A DNA stretch of 64,000 nucleotides from Psychrobacter lutiphocae DSM 21542 (GCF_000382145.1 NZ_KB907622.1:124001-188000), one strand, 5' to 3'; positions 9,511 to 17,786 are shown, counted from the first letter of the stretch. The notes: generated by a model not told the origin, from the letters alone. Made by a program: numbers and translations.

Positions 9511-9539
9511 AAAAATACCAGCATGGCGCTGGTATTTTT
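9511..9539 (-). terminator. hairpin between pilin and chaperone genes, probable attenuator
   Basis: A perfect 12-bp stem (AAAAATACCAGC with GCTGGTATTTTT) closes a 5-nt loop. It lies 31 bp after the pilin stop and 94 bp before the chaperone start. In the minus-strand transcript the 3' arm ends in five U, so it can act as an intrinsic terminator with read-through, or as a 3' stabiliser of the pilin message. Confidence 0.7.
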
Positions 9540-9570
9540 AACGGTTACTTATCGAAAAATCAAAGCTAAT

Positions 9571-10239
9571 TTACTGAGCCTTGCCTGTTAAAGTTAACAA
9601 GAAAGTATCTGTTGCTTCATCATTGGTAGTCGCTTTTCCAGCATTACCACGAGTATTATATTCACCCGAATAGTTGGCACCGGTTAAGTCTAAATCAAAC
9701 TTAATATCACCCATAACAGGCTCCCAACCGCTAGGAATGGTCATTGATACTGAGTCGCTTCCAGTAACTCCTGTGGCCGCAGAAGCCAATACCGCATTTT
9801 TCGTCTCAATAGTAACGTTATTATCGGTGACGTTTTTTAAAGTAGAGTTGGGGTTGGTTAAAGCTAGCGTCACATCACCAGTTGATAGGCTACGCACGGC
9901 CCAAGAGTTTTTAAGGGTTACATTAACCACACCTGAGTCAAAATTTGTAATCGGTGATGGGGTTTTAACGTCATTGCCTTGGAATACGGCACTGGTTTGT
10001 TGCAAATCTATGCTTAAGTCACGTGTTGTCTCATCACTAATTTCACGTAGATCACTGTCGTTATCTGGTGTGGTGGTAACATCTGTTAGAGTAAGATGGG
10101 CATCGTCCCAGTGATATAGAACCAAAATCTCTGGTAAGGTGACACGGAAGTCAGTTGAGCCACTGATAGAGGCGGCAGAAGCAGCTGAGGCCACTGAAAG
10201 AGCGGCTGCAGCGATTGCTGTTTTGGTAAAAATATTCAT
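9571..10239 (-). CDS. putative major fimbrial subunit
   Basis: The 222-residue protein has a textbook Ala-rich signal peptide (start MNIFTKTAIAAAALS, cleavage near ASAAS). The mature chain of about 200 residues has no Cys, is Thr/Asp/Asn-rich and beta-predicted, opens with STDFRVTLPEILVLY and ends with TDTFLLTLTGKAQ, a hydrophobic alternating terminal strand of pilin type. This resembles CS1-like pilins only weakly, so the call rests mainly on operon context (chaperone, usher and putative tip downstream). ATG 10239 has AGGA at good spacing; upstream in-frame codons to 10272 are not needed. A promoter-like sequence lies just upstream and a hairpin just downstream, consistent with higher expression than the rest of the operon. 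Confidence 0.7.
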   Translation of the reverse strand: MNIFTKTAIAAAALSVASAASAASISGSTDFRVTLPEILVLYHWDDAHLTLTDVTTTPDNDSDLREISDETTRDLSIDLQQTSAVFQGNDVKTPSPITNFDSGVVNVTLKNSWAVRSLSTGDVTLALTNPNSTLKNVTDNNVTIETKNAVLASAATGVTGSDSVSMTIPSGWEPVMGDIKFDLDLTGANYSGEYNTRGNAGKATTNDEATDTFLLTLTGKAQ

Positions 10240-10275
10240 ATTTGAAGTCCTAATATAGGAAATCAACAACATAAA

Positions 10276-10303
10276 ATATTAAACTTCAATTAAAGCGTCA
10301 CAA
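10276..10303 (-). promoter_or_regulatory. candidate sigma-70 promoter of the fimbrial operon
   Basis: On the minus strand TTGTGA (10298-10303) is followed after 16 nt by TAATAT (10276-10281), giving a leader of about 30 nt before the pilin ATG. Matches are 4/6 and 5/6 to consensus by eye; no experimental support. Confidence 0.4.
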
Positions 10304-10359
10304 TCTTCTTATTGATATCACAGTGTCCACTAGAGTATAAAGGTGTGGCGTGGTTGTCT

Positions 10360-10417
10360 CGATGATTTGTTGTTTTTTCGATGGTTTATGGTTTTTTGCG
10401 GTGATTTATGATTCTTA
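10360..10417 (+). repeat. degenerate 19-20 bp triplicate upstream of the fimbrial operon
   Basis: Three consecutive units of the form CGATGRTTTRTKGTTTTTT begin at 10360, 10379 and about 10399, the last more diverged. They lie between the fimbrial promoter and the divergent SDR gene, so they could be regulator sites or simple slippage products. Confidence 0.5.
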
Positions 10418-10454
10418 GATTAAAAATTAGGGAAATTAGGAATGAGAAGTCGTC

Positions 10455-11396
10455 ATGAGTGCTAGTGAATCTTTTAACCCCCTTATTATCGGTCAAGGCG
10501 CTATTGGTCTGGCGGTGACGAATACTTTAGCCAATAAAAGCGCTCAAGTCACTGGGCTGGCAAGAGGAGAGCGATCGCAATATGCGCTGGTCGACAGTGC
10601 CTATTTTATCCAAGCGGATGCCCGTCAATTAACCGCTAAGCAAATCGACAGTTTTACCCATATTGCTATCATCGTCACACCTGACAAAGCCAGCAGCAGT
10701 GGCCGTTATCAAGCAACCGATTATCAGCAGACTTATTTGGGTATTGCCGAGCATATCGCGAAGTTAGCGGACAATTTGCCTAAGCTTGAGCGGATAGTAT
10801 TTATTTCATCCACTGGCGTATATGGACAGGATAATGGAGAGTGGATAGATGAAACCATCCTGCCAAAAACACCAAAGCGTAAGAGCTCTGGCTATATATT
10901 GCAAGCTGAGCAGGTGTTACAGTCGGCTTATGCTGAGCGTGCGATTATCATTCGTCCCAGTGGTATCTATGGCACACAGCGGTTGATGCGTATTCGTAAA
11001 GCCAGTGAGGACAACAAAACGCCGATGCCAAAATATGGATGGAGTAATCGCATTATGGACAGCGACTTGGTCAATATTATTGTGCAGGTTTTGACCCTAC
11101 CTCAGTCGCAATTAAAACCCATCTATTTGGCAACCGATTATGCACCAGTTACTTCATTTGAGCTCACTACTTGGCTGGCAGATAAGCTCAACAGTGAAGC
11201 GCCCAAGCTGATAGGTGAAGAACAGCTACACTTAAGCCAAGCCACAGATTCAGCTGGGCATAAAAAGCTGGCACGGCACAGTATGAGTGGCAAGCGCTTG
11301 CACAGCAACATCCCACGTGCTTGGCTACAATATCCAGACTGGCAGGCAGGTTATGCGTATATTTTGCGCCAGCAGGATTTGTTACATAAATCATAA
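10455..11396 (+). CDS. NAD(P)-binding SDR-family epimerase/reductase-like protein (YeeZ-like)
   Basis: This 313-residue single-domain protein has a Rossmann fold: glycine-rich GQGAIGLAV at residues 12-20 in place of the usual GxxGxxG, IAIIVTPD after beta-4, FISSTGVYGQ at the active-site strand, and IIRPSGIYG. This is the pattern of atypical extended SDRs such as YeeZ/YbjT-like proteins, where the Ser of SST aligns with the catalytic Ser but the YxxxK is replaced by YILQAEQ. The substrate is unknown and a nucleotide-sugar role is not supported by context. It is divergent from the fimbrial operon and followed by an unrelated hypothetical gene. Confidence 0.75.
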   Translation: MSASESFNPLIIGQGAIGLAVTNTLANKSAQVTGLARGERSQYALVDSAYFIQADARQLTAKQIDSFTHIAIIVTPDKASSSGRYQATDYQQTYLGIAEHIAKLADNLPKLERIVFISSTGVYGQDNGEWIDETILPKTPKRKSSGYILQAEQVLQSAYAERAIIIRPSGIYGTQRLMRIRKASEDNKTPMPKYGWSNRIMDSDLVNIIVQVLTLPQSQLKPIYLATDYAPVTSFELTTWLADKLNSEAPKLIGEEQLHLSQATDSAGHKKLARHSMSGKRLHSNIPRAWLQYPDWQAGYAYILRQQDLLHKS

Positions 11397-11562
11397 CTTT
11401 GGAATTGCTTTACGGTTGGATAAAAAAATATAACCCTTCTTTAGTTGCTAATTAAAGCGGTTTTGATAGACTAAAGCCCTTATAATAACTATTAATAATT
11501 ATTAGTCACTATTATTGGTCATTATGTCGTTAATTTGGTCGTTAAGCTTGGTAGGAGGGCGT

Positions 11563-13212
11563 ATGTCATCAATGGGAAATTCGCACGACAATGCGCAAAA
11601 TGGCTCGGAAGAGAGTAGCCATCTTAATCACAATAAACCCAATAACAAAAACTCTGATAACCCAAGTAACCCAATCAACCGCAGTAGCAACAATAACCAC
11701 AATCATACCAAACATAGCCAACAAGGAGTTGGGCATATTGACAAAGACTTTAGTTCTATTGCAGCGTTAAATAAAAAGCTGAATCAACCCTTTGCTAAGT
11801 TGACACAGCAGTCAACAAGTCTGTCGCCAAGTACTCAAGGCTTATCTGGAACCAGTGCTCACGCAGTGGACGCTAAGCAGCAAGCAGTACAACAGGCTAT
11901 AAAGCAAGTCCGAGCCAAACAAAAAAAACAACAGCGAGAAGAAGAATTAGCACGCCTATATAGTGAGCGTCAATTAACTGGCAGCAGCGTAAGACACCCT
12001 AATTTTTCAGATATGAATGTCAATAGCGATGCCTTTGATGTTGCTAATTTCAATGTCGCTGATCTTGCGCCAGATCCTGCTCGTGCGTTGACCGATATTC
12101 CTGAGCCTACCCCACGTTATCAAAGTGCGATACAGCATCTGTTAGCAGGTTCAGCAAGTGTTGCGTCTGCGATATATACTGAATCTGCTAAGACACCGAC
12201 CTCAAAATCAAAGATCAGCCAATCAGACGCCAGTGTTCAGCATGACGACACCTCTATGTGGGGGCTGATTGCATCGCCAGAGCTGGCATCGCATTTAGAG
12301 TTATTACAATTGGGCGGGTTGATTAATTTGCCGGCACAGTTTTTTGAGCCTATTCCAGCACCTAGTAAGTCGCAAGCCATCAATGCTACCAAGGTTGCTA
12401 ATGCCACCGATACAGAGTCTCAAGCCAGTGTCAATAATCAAGCAAGCGCAGACCATCAAGCCAGTCGTCCAAGCCATGACCAAGAGTGGTCATTGCTTGC
12501 GCCATTATCAGAGATGACACTGCTTGATTTAGCCGATATTCAGCAAGCTTGTCAGGCTTATCCAAGTTTGACCCGTTATGGCTTTGCAACAGATGACAAT
12601 CCAGTAGATAATCAAGCAGACGCCAGTGCAAACAGTAAAACTAAAACCAACAGCAGTAAAACTAAAACCAAAAGCAATAAAGCGAAGGCTAAACAGGCAC
12701 GCCACAAAGCGCAAGCCACTGCCTTGAGTTTGGCCGCCAGCATGCCAGAGATGATTAATGATGTGTTTGCGCCAAATTGGGAGTTGATTTTATATCCAGA
12801 ACGCTTTGATAATGGTGTTGATAGCCTAGCAACAGATATATTAGATTGTAGTGTCGCTGTGCATATTCTCAAGCAGTGTCAAACCCGTCAGACCATTAAT
12901 CGTCGCCTGACAGCGCAGCAAATCTGTCAGCACATGCGCAGTTATGTGTTGAGTCAATGCAATCGTCAGCCACAGTTTGAAAAGCAGTACCGTCAGATTC
13001 GACTGTTTGCCGGTCATGTGGTGGTCGCCGCTCATTATTTGGGATGGGATGTGCTTTATGCCAAGCATCATACCAGTCATTCTGTTACTGATTGTCAGGG
13101 TAAGACCAGCAGTAATTTAGGGCAGCCCATTTATTTTAATGTGTCGTCACGTTCTGCTTTATTTCATCGTTACCCTAATATCAGCAGCTATTATATTAAT
13201 GGCTGGTCATAG
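11563..13212 (+). CDS. hypothetical protein with low-complexity N-terminal half
   Basis: This is a 549-residue protein of no family I recognise. Residues 1-90 are Asn/Ser/His-rich and probably disordered. A basic Lys/Gln coiled segment follows (KQVRAKQKKQQREEELARLY). The middle contains two moderately hydrophobic modules (MWGLIASPELASHLELLQL and EWSLLAPLSEMTLLDL) separated by Gln/Ala/Ser repeats, then a Lys/Thr-rich KTKTNSSKTKTKS block. The C-terminal 160 residues look folded, with Cys pairs and an AGHVVVAAHYLGWDVLY stretch. No signal peptide or membrane span is seen. ATG 11563 is chosen because AGGAGG lies 4 nt upstream, although the frame is open from 11515. It could be a lineage-specific regulator or scaffold, but that is only a guess. 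Confidence 0.6.
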   Translation: MSSMGNSHDNAQNGSEESSHLNHNKPNNKNSDNPSNPINRSSNNNHNHTKHSQQGVGHIDKDFSSIAALNKKLNQPFAKLTQQSTSLSPSTQGLSGTSAHAVDAKQQAVQQAIKQVRAKQKKQQREEELARLYSERQLTGSSVRHPNFSDMNVNSDAFDVANFNVADLAPDPARALTDIPEPTPRYQSAIQHLLAGSASVASAIYTESAKTPTSKSKISQSDASVQHDDTSMWGLIASPELASHLELLQLGGLINLPAQFFEPIPAPSKSQAINATKVANATDTESQASVNNQASADHQASRPSHDQEWSLLAPLSEMTLLDLADIQQACQAYPSLTRYGFATDDNPVDNQADASANSKTKTNSSKTKTKSNKAKAKQARHKAQATALSLAASMPEMINDVFAPNWELILYPERFDNGVDSLATDILDCSVAVHILKQCQTRQTINRRLTAQQICQHMRSYVLSQCNRQPQFEKQYRQIRLFAGHVVVAAHYLGWDVLYAKHHTSHSVTDCQGKTSSNLGQPIYFNVSSRSALFHRYPNISSYYINGWS

Positions 13213-13224
13213 ATAATAGGTGTT

Positions 13225-13262
13225 AGATAGTAGATAAGATAGTAGATAGTAGATAGTAGATA
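13225..13262 (+). repeat. AGATAGT-type short tandem repeat
   Basis: Repeated AGATAGT and AGATA units lie directly upstream of the tnpB remnant. The array may have formed at the broken 5' edge of the element. Confidence 0.7.
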
Positions 13263-13268
13263 TCGAGT

Positions 13269-13540
13269 GCTATTGTTATTGCGCTTTATGCTTGTATGCG
13301 ACAACTGGAATATAAATGCAAGTATGCAGTTGTCAGTTTGAAATTGTAAATGAGAGTTACACTACCCAGACTTGCTCACACTGTGGCGATATGTCTAGTA
13401 GTCCGAAAGGTAGAGCAGGTCTTGGAATAAGAGAATGGACTTGTGCCGAGTGTGGCACATGGCATGATAGAGATATCAACGCTGCTAAGAACATTCTTGC
13501 GGTCGGGCTTGATCGTCTAGATGTAGGAATCCCCTGTTAA
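13269..13540 (+). pseudogene. tnpB: IS200/IS605-family TnpB (OrfB), C-terminal remnant with frameshift
   Basis: The fragment encodes the end of a TnpB. The open part from 13316 shows FEIVNESYTTQTCSHCG, a second zinc-ribbon pair CAECG, and the last RuvC block HDRDINAAKNIL. Upstream, in a different frame from about 13269, one reads MRQLEYKCKYA, which is the family sequence normally just before FEIVNES. Joining the two frames needs one extra T near 13335-13339, so a single-base deletion has broken the frame. The RuvC-I and RuvC-II parts are gone. The gene is therefore inactive as a nuclease. It ends at TAA 13540 inside the element's right-end hairpin, 51 bp before pyrE. Confidence 0.85.
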
Positions 13541-13558
13541 GTGAGGGGAGGAAGTCAA
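13521..13558 (+). mobile_element. right-end hairpin of the IS200/IS605-type element
   Basis: CCCCT (13531-13535) pairs with AGGGG (13544-13548), followed by AGGAAGTCAA. A GGAATCCCC...GGGG stem just after tnpB is characteristic of the right end of these elements, where the omega-RNA 3' part also lies. The left end and any tnpA are missing. Confidence 0.5.
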
Positions 13559-13591
13559 AGCCTCACGTTTTTTTATTTTATAGGATTTTTC

Positions 13592-14266
13592 ATGTCTTCA
13601 TCTGTTTCTACCTCAAGTTTTAGCCGTCACGACTTTATTCAACTGGCACTGTCAAATGATGTGCTAAAGTTTGGTGAGTATGTTTTAAAATCCGGTCGTA
13701 TCAGTCCTTATTTCTTCAATGCCGGTCTATTGGCAACGGGTGAAATGTTGTCTTTATTAGCCAATGGCTATGCCGATGTGTTGGCCGAGCAGGTAAAAGC
13801 GTCTGGTAATAATCAGTTGGTTATCTTCGGTGCTGCTTACAAGGGCATTCCTTTCGTGGCCGCTACCGCACAAGCTTTGTGGAATAATCATGGCATCAAT
13901 GCGCAGTGGGGTTATAACCGCAAAGAAGTCAAAGATCACGGCGAAGGGGGCAACTTAGTCGGCGCTGATGTGAGTGGTAAAGCAGTGTGGGTATTGGATG
14001 ATGTCATCACTGCCGGCACAGCGATGCGTGAAGTGGTCGATATTTTGGCGGCAGATGATGCCACAGTAGCGGGTATCATTGTCGCCTTAGACCGCAAAGA
14101 AAAAGGTCAAGATGAGCAATCTGCCATTCAAGAGCTATCATCAACATTGGCAGTGCCAGTTTTTGCCTTAGTGGATATGGATGACATTATTGACTATGTA
14201 GAAAGTCAGGGCGACAACACCCAATTGGCAAAAATGCGCCATTATCGTGAGCAATATGGTGTGTAA
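13592..14266 (+). CDS. pyrE: orotate phosphoribosyltransferase
   Basis: PyrE converts orotate plus PRPP to OMP in pyrimidine synthesis. The 224-residue protein aligns along its length with E. coli PyrE: FVLKFGEYVLKSGR-type N-terminus (VLKFGEYVLKSGRISPYFFN), FGAAYKGIPFVA, NRKEVKDHGEGGNLVG (the flexible catalytic loop with Lys and His), and the PRPP-binding motif VLDDVITAGTA. ATG 13592 has AGGA six nt upstream; the frame is open back to 13541, but those codons belong to the tnpB right end. The insertion remnant sits immediately upstream, so the native promoter may have been displaced or supplied by the element. Confidence 0.96.
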   Translation: MSSSVSTSSFSRHDFIQLALSNDVLKFGEYVLKSGRISPYFFNAGLLATGEMLSLLANGYADVLAEQVKASGNNQLVIFGAAYKGIPFVAATAQALWNNHGINAQWGYNRKEVKDHGEGGNLVGADVSGKAVWVLDDVITAGTAMREVVDILAADDATVAGIIVALDRKEKGQDEQSAIQELSSTLAVPVFALVDMDDIIDYVESQGDNTQLAKMRHYREQYGV

Positions 14267-14272
14267 TTGCCC

Positions 14273-14327
<55 letters not shown>

Positions 14328-14426
14328 ATAAATGCGCATGCAACTGCTTACTGTTAAAGGCTGCTGGTAACCTCTAAACACCACTGGCAACAAACTATTG
14401 GTAATAACCTACTGGAGTAAATCGTC

Positions 14427-15401
14427 ATGAGCCAACAACTCGCTGAAAACCCACTTAATATCCTAATCGTTATGGATCCTATTGAGACGGTCAATTACAA
14501 AAAGGACTCGACTTTGGCCATGATGTGGGCGGCCAGTGACCGTGGTCATCGCTTGGGCTACTGTCAAATTCATGACTTGTGGCTGGATAAAGGGGCGTTA
14601 AAAGTAGACGCGCAAGCGGTAACGGTGCGCCGTGATCCAGAGGGTTTTTATAGCTTAGAGCAGAAGGTCACTCAGCCCATCACCGATTATGACGTGATTT
14701 TAATGCGTAAAGACCCTCCATTTAACATGCGCTTTTTATACAGCACCTATATGTTAGATCATGCTAAACAAGCTGGGGTTCTGGTTGTTAACGATCCGCA
14801 AGCGATTCGTGATTGTAATGAGAAGCTATTTGCCACTTGGTTCAGTGATTTGATGAGCCCAACCATAGTGACCAGTAAGCAGTCACATATCCGCCAGTTT
14901 ATCCAAGATGAGCAAGACGTCATCGTCAAGCCGTTAGATGGTATGGGTGGCACGGGCATCTTTCGCTTGACCGCAGACAGTCCTAATATTGGCGCAACTC
15001 TTGAGATGTTAACTGAGCTTGAGACCTTGCCAATCATGGCGCAGCGTTACTTACCAGAGATTAAAGAGGGCGATAAGCGTATTTTAATCGTTGATGGTGA
15101 GATTGTGCCTTATAGCCTGGCACGTATCCCGACTAAAGGCGAAACACGCGGTAATTTGGCTGCAGGTGGGCAAGGGGTTGCGATGCCAGTGACAGAGACA
15201 GAAATGGCTGTGGCCAAGCAGGTGGCACCAATTGTTAAACAAAAAGGGCTGATGTTTGTTGGCTTAGATGTGATCGGTGGTAAAATCACAGAAATTAATG
15301 TCACCAGCCCAACTTGTATTCGTGAAATTAATGATCAATGCGGTACGGACATTGCGACTGATTTAATATTGGCGATAGAAAAAAAGTTGGTAAGTAGCTA
15401 A
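14427..15401 (+). CDS. gshB: glutathione synthetase
   Basis: GshB joins gamma-glutamylcysteine and glycine with ATP to give glutathione. The 324-residue protein has the prokaryotic GSH-S layout. The N-terminal domain has VMDPIETVNYKKDST and ILMRKDPPFNMRFLYSTYML. The ATP-grasp domain has VNDPQAIRDCNEKLFA, VIVKPLDGMGGTGIFR (the glycine-rich lid) and QRYLPEIKEGDKRI. The end has EINVTSPTCIREIN, the metal and ATP site. GGAG lies about 9 nt before the ATG. It is a monocistronic-looking gene between pyrE and a DUF2147 gene. Confidence 0.96.
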   Translation: MSQQLAENPLNILIVMDPIETVNYKKDSTLAMMWAASDRGHRLGYCQIHDLWLDKGALKVDAQAVTVRRDPEGFYSLEQKVTQPITDYDVILMRKDPPFNMRFLYSTYMLDHAKQAGVLVVNDPQAIRDCNEKLFATWFSDLMSPTIVTSKQSHIRQFIQDEQDVIVKPLDGMGGTGIFRLTADSPNIGATLEMLTELETLPIMAQRYLPEIKEGDKRILIVDGEIVPYSLARIPTKGETRGNLAAGGQGVAMPVTETEMAVAKQVAPIVKQKGLMFVGLDVIGGKITEINVTSPTCIREINDQCGTDIATDLILAIEKKLVSS

Positions 15402-15622
15402 TATAAACGAGCCCCTAAAGACTATCGATCATATACCATCCCTAATTTTAAAAATAAGCGTTTTTAATAGCGCTTATAGTTAATTAGTAATAATTGCGTC
15501 ATATAAAGTTAACTTGTTTTACAAAATAATTGGACAGTTAGGCGTTGGGCTATTGATTTTTTATCTGACTCTTATATGATGATAGGGCAATTTTTAATTA
15601 TTGTTCAAAACAAGGATGTCTT

Positions 15623-16069
15623 ATGAATATGTTTGCAAAATCACTTTTATTATCAGCAGGTTTAGCGGTTAGCATGGTTGCAACAGCCGCCGATCAGCTT
15701 CACAATACCAAGTGGACGACTTATAACGATGAAGGTAAGCCAGATTCAGTGTTACAGTTTACCGAAAAAAATGGCAGAGTATCTGCTAAAATCGTTAAAG
15801 TACTAGATCCACGTGCCGCCGGAAAAACGGTTTGTGATACCTGTAAAGGCAAGTTTAAAGACAAGCCATTAACTGGTGCAACGGTACTTTGGGATTTAAG
15901 AGCAGATCCAAAAAACCCGAATAAATATATTGATGGTAAAGGTATTGAGCCTGAAAGTGGTATGACTTTTTCTGGCAAAGGCGAAATTAAAGGTGATACC
16001 TTTGAATTACGTGGTTACAAAGGTATTTCGTTGTTGGGTAAGACTCGTATCTTAAAGCGCGCTAGATAA
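15623..16069 (+). CDS. DUF2147 family periplasmic protein
   Basis: The 148-residue protein has a signal peptide (cleavage near ATAAD). Its DUF2147 domain has HNTKWTTYNDEGK, a conserved Cys pair (VCDTCKGKF), a central TVLWDLRADP, the PESGMTFSGKG repeat-strand motif and the end GISLLGKTRILKR. The fold is a small lipocalin-like barrel whose function is not established. AAGGA precedes the ATG. A strong terminator follows 90 bp downstream. A second, diverged copy is found at 50219-50668. Confidence 0.85.
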   Translation: MNMFAKSLLLSAGLAVSMVATAADQLHNTKWTTYNDEGKPDSVLQFTEKNGRVSAKIVKVLDPRAAGKTVCDTCKGKFKDKPLTGATVLWDLRADPKNPNKYIDGKGIEPESGMTFSGKGEIKGDTFELRGYKGISLLGKTRILKRAR

Positions 16070-16160
16070 GATACCACAAACAACGTCAAACAAAAAATCA
16101 GCCAAATTTAACTCATTTGTTATCGAGGTCTTAGGTATCGGTGTCTAATTAATTTTTTTA

Positions 16161-16196
16161 AAGCCAAGTAGCGAAACTGTCGCTACTTGGCTTTTT
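16161..16196 (+). terminator. intrinsic terminator after the DUF2147 gene
   Basis: A perfect 14-bp stem (16161-16174 with 16180-16193, AAGCCAAGTAGCGA and complement) closes a 5-nt loop and is followed by T residues. Confidence 0.85.
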
Positions 16197-16622
16197 GTCT
16201 GTTTTTTAAGTGTTTATAAGATTGTTTGGAACACCGCTTTGTTTGGTTAGGAGCAGTTAGTATTGTCAGTGAACGACTAAGCGAACTACTAAATGCGGTG
16301 TTTCGCTGAGCCTACATGAGCCGTATTTGCACTCGGTTGCCTGGTAACTATTTTAGGTTTCTTTGATGATAGTGCTCATATATCAGCTTTGTACGGCCTT
16401 TGAGCCTGAGTGAATTGAGTTAAAATTAATTTGGGCTAAAATTGAAAACTGAATAAAACCTGTGCTCTAAAATTAATCCTATGTTTTAAAATATGGCTTT
16501 ATGACAGTCATCCTAAAGTTATACAATAGGACCGTATAAAGTCTATTGACAGTAATTGATATTTTATTGAGGGTTGCCACAGCATCCCTTGTTTAGTTTA
16601 GCTATTTTCAGGAGAGCCTTTC
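16197..16622. other. intergenic region upstream of murG
   Basis: No gene is seen here. It holds one copy of a dispersed repeat (16309-16349) and AT-rich DNA before the murG ribosome-binding site. No convincing promoter pair was found by eye. Confidence 0.6.
16309..16349 (+). repeat. dispersed 41-bp repeat, copy 1
   Basis: This copy begins AGCCTAC, ends GCACTCGGTTGCCTGGTAACT, and matches 38363-38403 at 35 of 41 bases. The last 13 bases (GTTGCCTGGTAAC) are near-palindromic. Confidence 0.75.
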
Positions 16623-17786
16623 GTGTCCGAAATGTCTGCTAGCAGCAGTAATCAACAAAATGTCGTCATACAAGAGAATAAACAGCCTAATGTATTGATG
16701 ATGGCAGCCGGTACCGGTGGACATGTATTCCCTGCATTGGCGGTCGCTGAAGAGCTGAGCAAACGGGGCGCAAATATTCATTGGCTAGGGACACCGAAAG
16801 GGATGGAAAACGACTTGGTTCGTCCCGTTGGCTACACCTTCCATACCATTGATATGCAAGGGTTAAGAGGCAAAGGCATCGGTCGTATGTTAAAGATGCC
16901 ATTTACCTTAACACAAGCAGTGTTGGCTAGTATTAGGATTATCAAAAGCAATAATATCGATGTGGTGGTTGGCTTCGGTGGTTATGTTAGTGCCCCAGGA
17001 GGCTTGGCTGCAAAAGCGACAGGCACCCCTTTGATTATTCATGAGCAAAATGCCATCGCTGGCATGAGTAACCGCTATCTGGCAAAAATTGCAGCCAAGG
17101 TGTTGCAAGCTTTTCCTAAGACCTTTGGTGATAGCGACAGTCCTGACAATCCGAAGCTTGAAACCGTAGGTAACCCTGTACGTCAGGCGATTTGTGATAT
17201 AGCGCCACCAGAAGAGCGTTATGATATCGATGATGATAGTCCATTAAGATTGTTGATAGTGGGTGGCTCATTAGGTGCTGAAGCACTTAACAAGACTGTC
17301 CCCGCTGCTTTGGCACAAATTGATAAACCTTTTGCAGTATATCATCAGTGTGGCCGTAATAATTTGGAGGATACCAAGCGTTATTATCAGGCAGTTACTA
17401 ACCTTGGTCATCAAGTAACAGTGATGCCGTTTATTGATGATATGGCGGCTGCTTATACTTGGGCAGATGTGATAGTTTGTCGAGCAGGGGCATTGACGGT
17501 AACTGAGATACAAAATGTGGGGTTGGCAGCGATATTTGTGCCTTTACCACACGCTGTTGATGACCATCAAACCGCTAATGCTCGCTCATTGGCGGTGGAG
17601 GGTGCTGCCTATTTGGTAGCACAAAGCAAGTTAAGTGCTGAGTATTTAGCTGAAATTTTATTGGATTTAGACCGTAGTAAATGCCAAGCAATGGCTCAAA
17701 AAGGGCGGGCACTTGCCAATCCTAAAGCGACTGTGGTGACCGCTGACTTGATTTGGTCACAGTTGCCTCCGCATTATCATTGCTGA
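16623..17786 (+). CDS. murG: UDP-GlcNAc:undecaprenyl-PP-MurNAc-pentapeptide GlcNAc transferase
   Basis: MurG makes lipid II from lipid I on the inner face of the membrane. The 387-residue protein is a GT-B glycosyltransferase. N-terminal GTGGHVFPALAVAEEL is the first glycine-rich loop, followed by GFGGYVSAPGGLAA and IIHEQNAIAGMSNRYLA. The C-terminal domain has VGGSLGAEALN and CRAGALTVTEI, which bind UDP-GlcNAc, then PLPHAVDDHQTANA. The GTG at 16623 is selected because AGGAGA lies 7 nt upstream. It is the first gene of the local dcw segment, 80 bp before murC. Confidence 0.96.
   Translation: MSEMSASSSNQQNVVIQENKQPNVLMMAAGTGGHVFPALAVAEELSKRGANIHWLGTPKGMENDLVRPVGYTFHTIDMQGLRGKGIGRMLKMPFTLTQAVLASIRIIKSNNIDVVVGFGGYVSAPGGLAAKATGTPLIIHEQNAIAGMSNRYLAKIAAKVLQAFPKTFGDSDSPDNPKLETVGNPVRQAICDIAPPEERYDIDDDSPLRLLIVGGSLGAEALNKTVPAALAQIDKPFAVYHQCGRNNLEDTKRYYQAVTNLGHQVTVMPFIDDMAAAYTWADVIVCRAGALTVTEIQNVGLAAIFVPLPHAVDDHQTANARSLAVEGAAYLVAQSKLSAEYLAEILLDLDRSKCQAMAQKGRALANPKATVVTADLIWSQLPPHYHC

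Noticed and set aside
9674-10114. 146-codon plus-strand ORF inside the pilin gene
   Set aside because: A shadow frame of the pilin gene, with no ribosome-binding site or family features.
13316-13540. Small intact zinc-ribbon protein
   Set aside because: The upstream frame continues the TnpB sequence with a one-base deletion, so this is the end of a broken tnpB rather than a stand-alone gene.
16546-16574. TTGACA at 16546-16551 as a murG promoter
   Set aside because: No TATAAT-like hexamer occurs 16-18 nt downstream.
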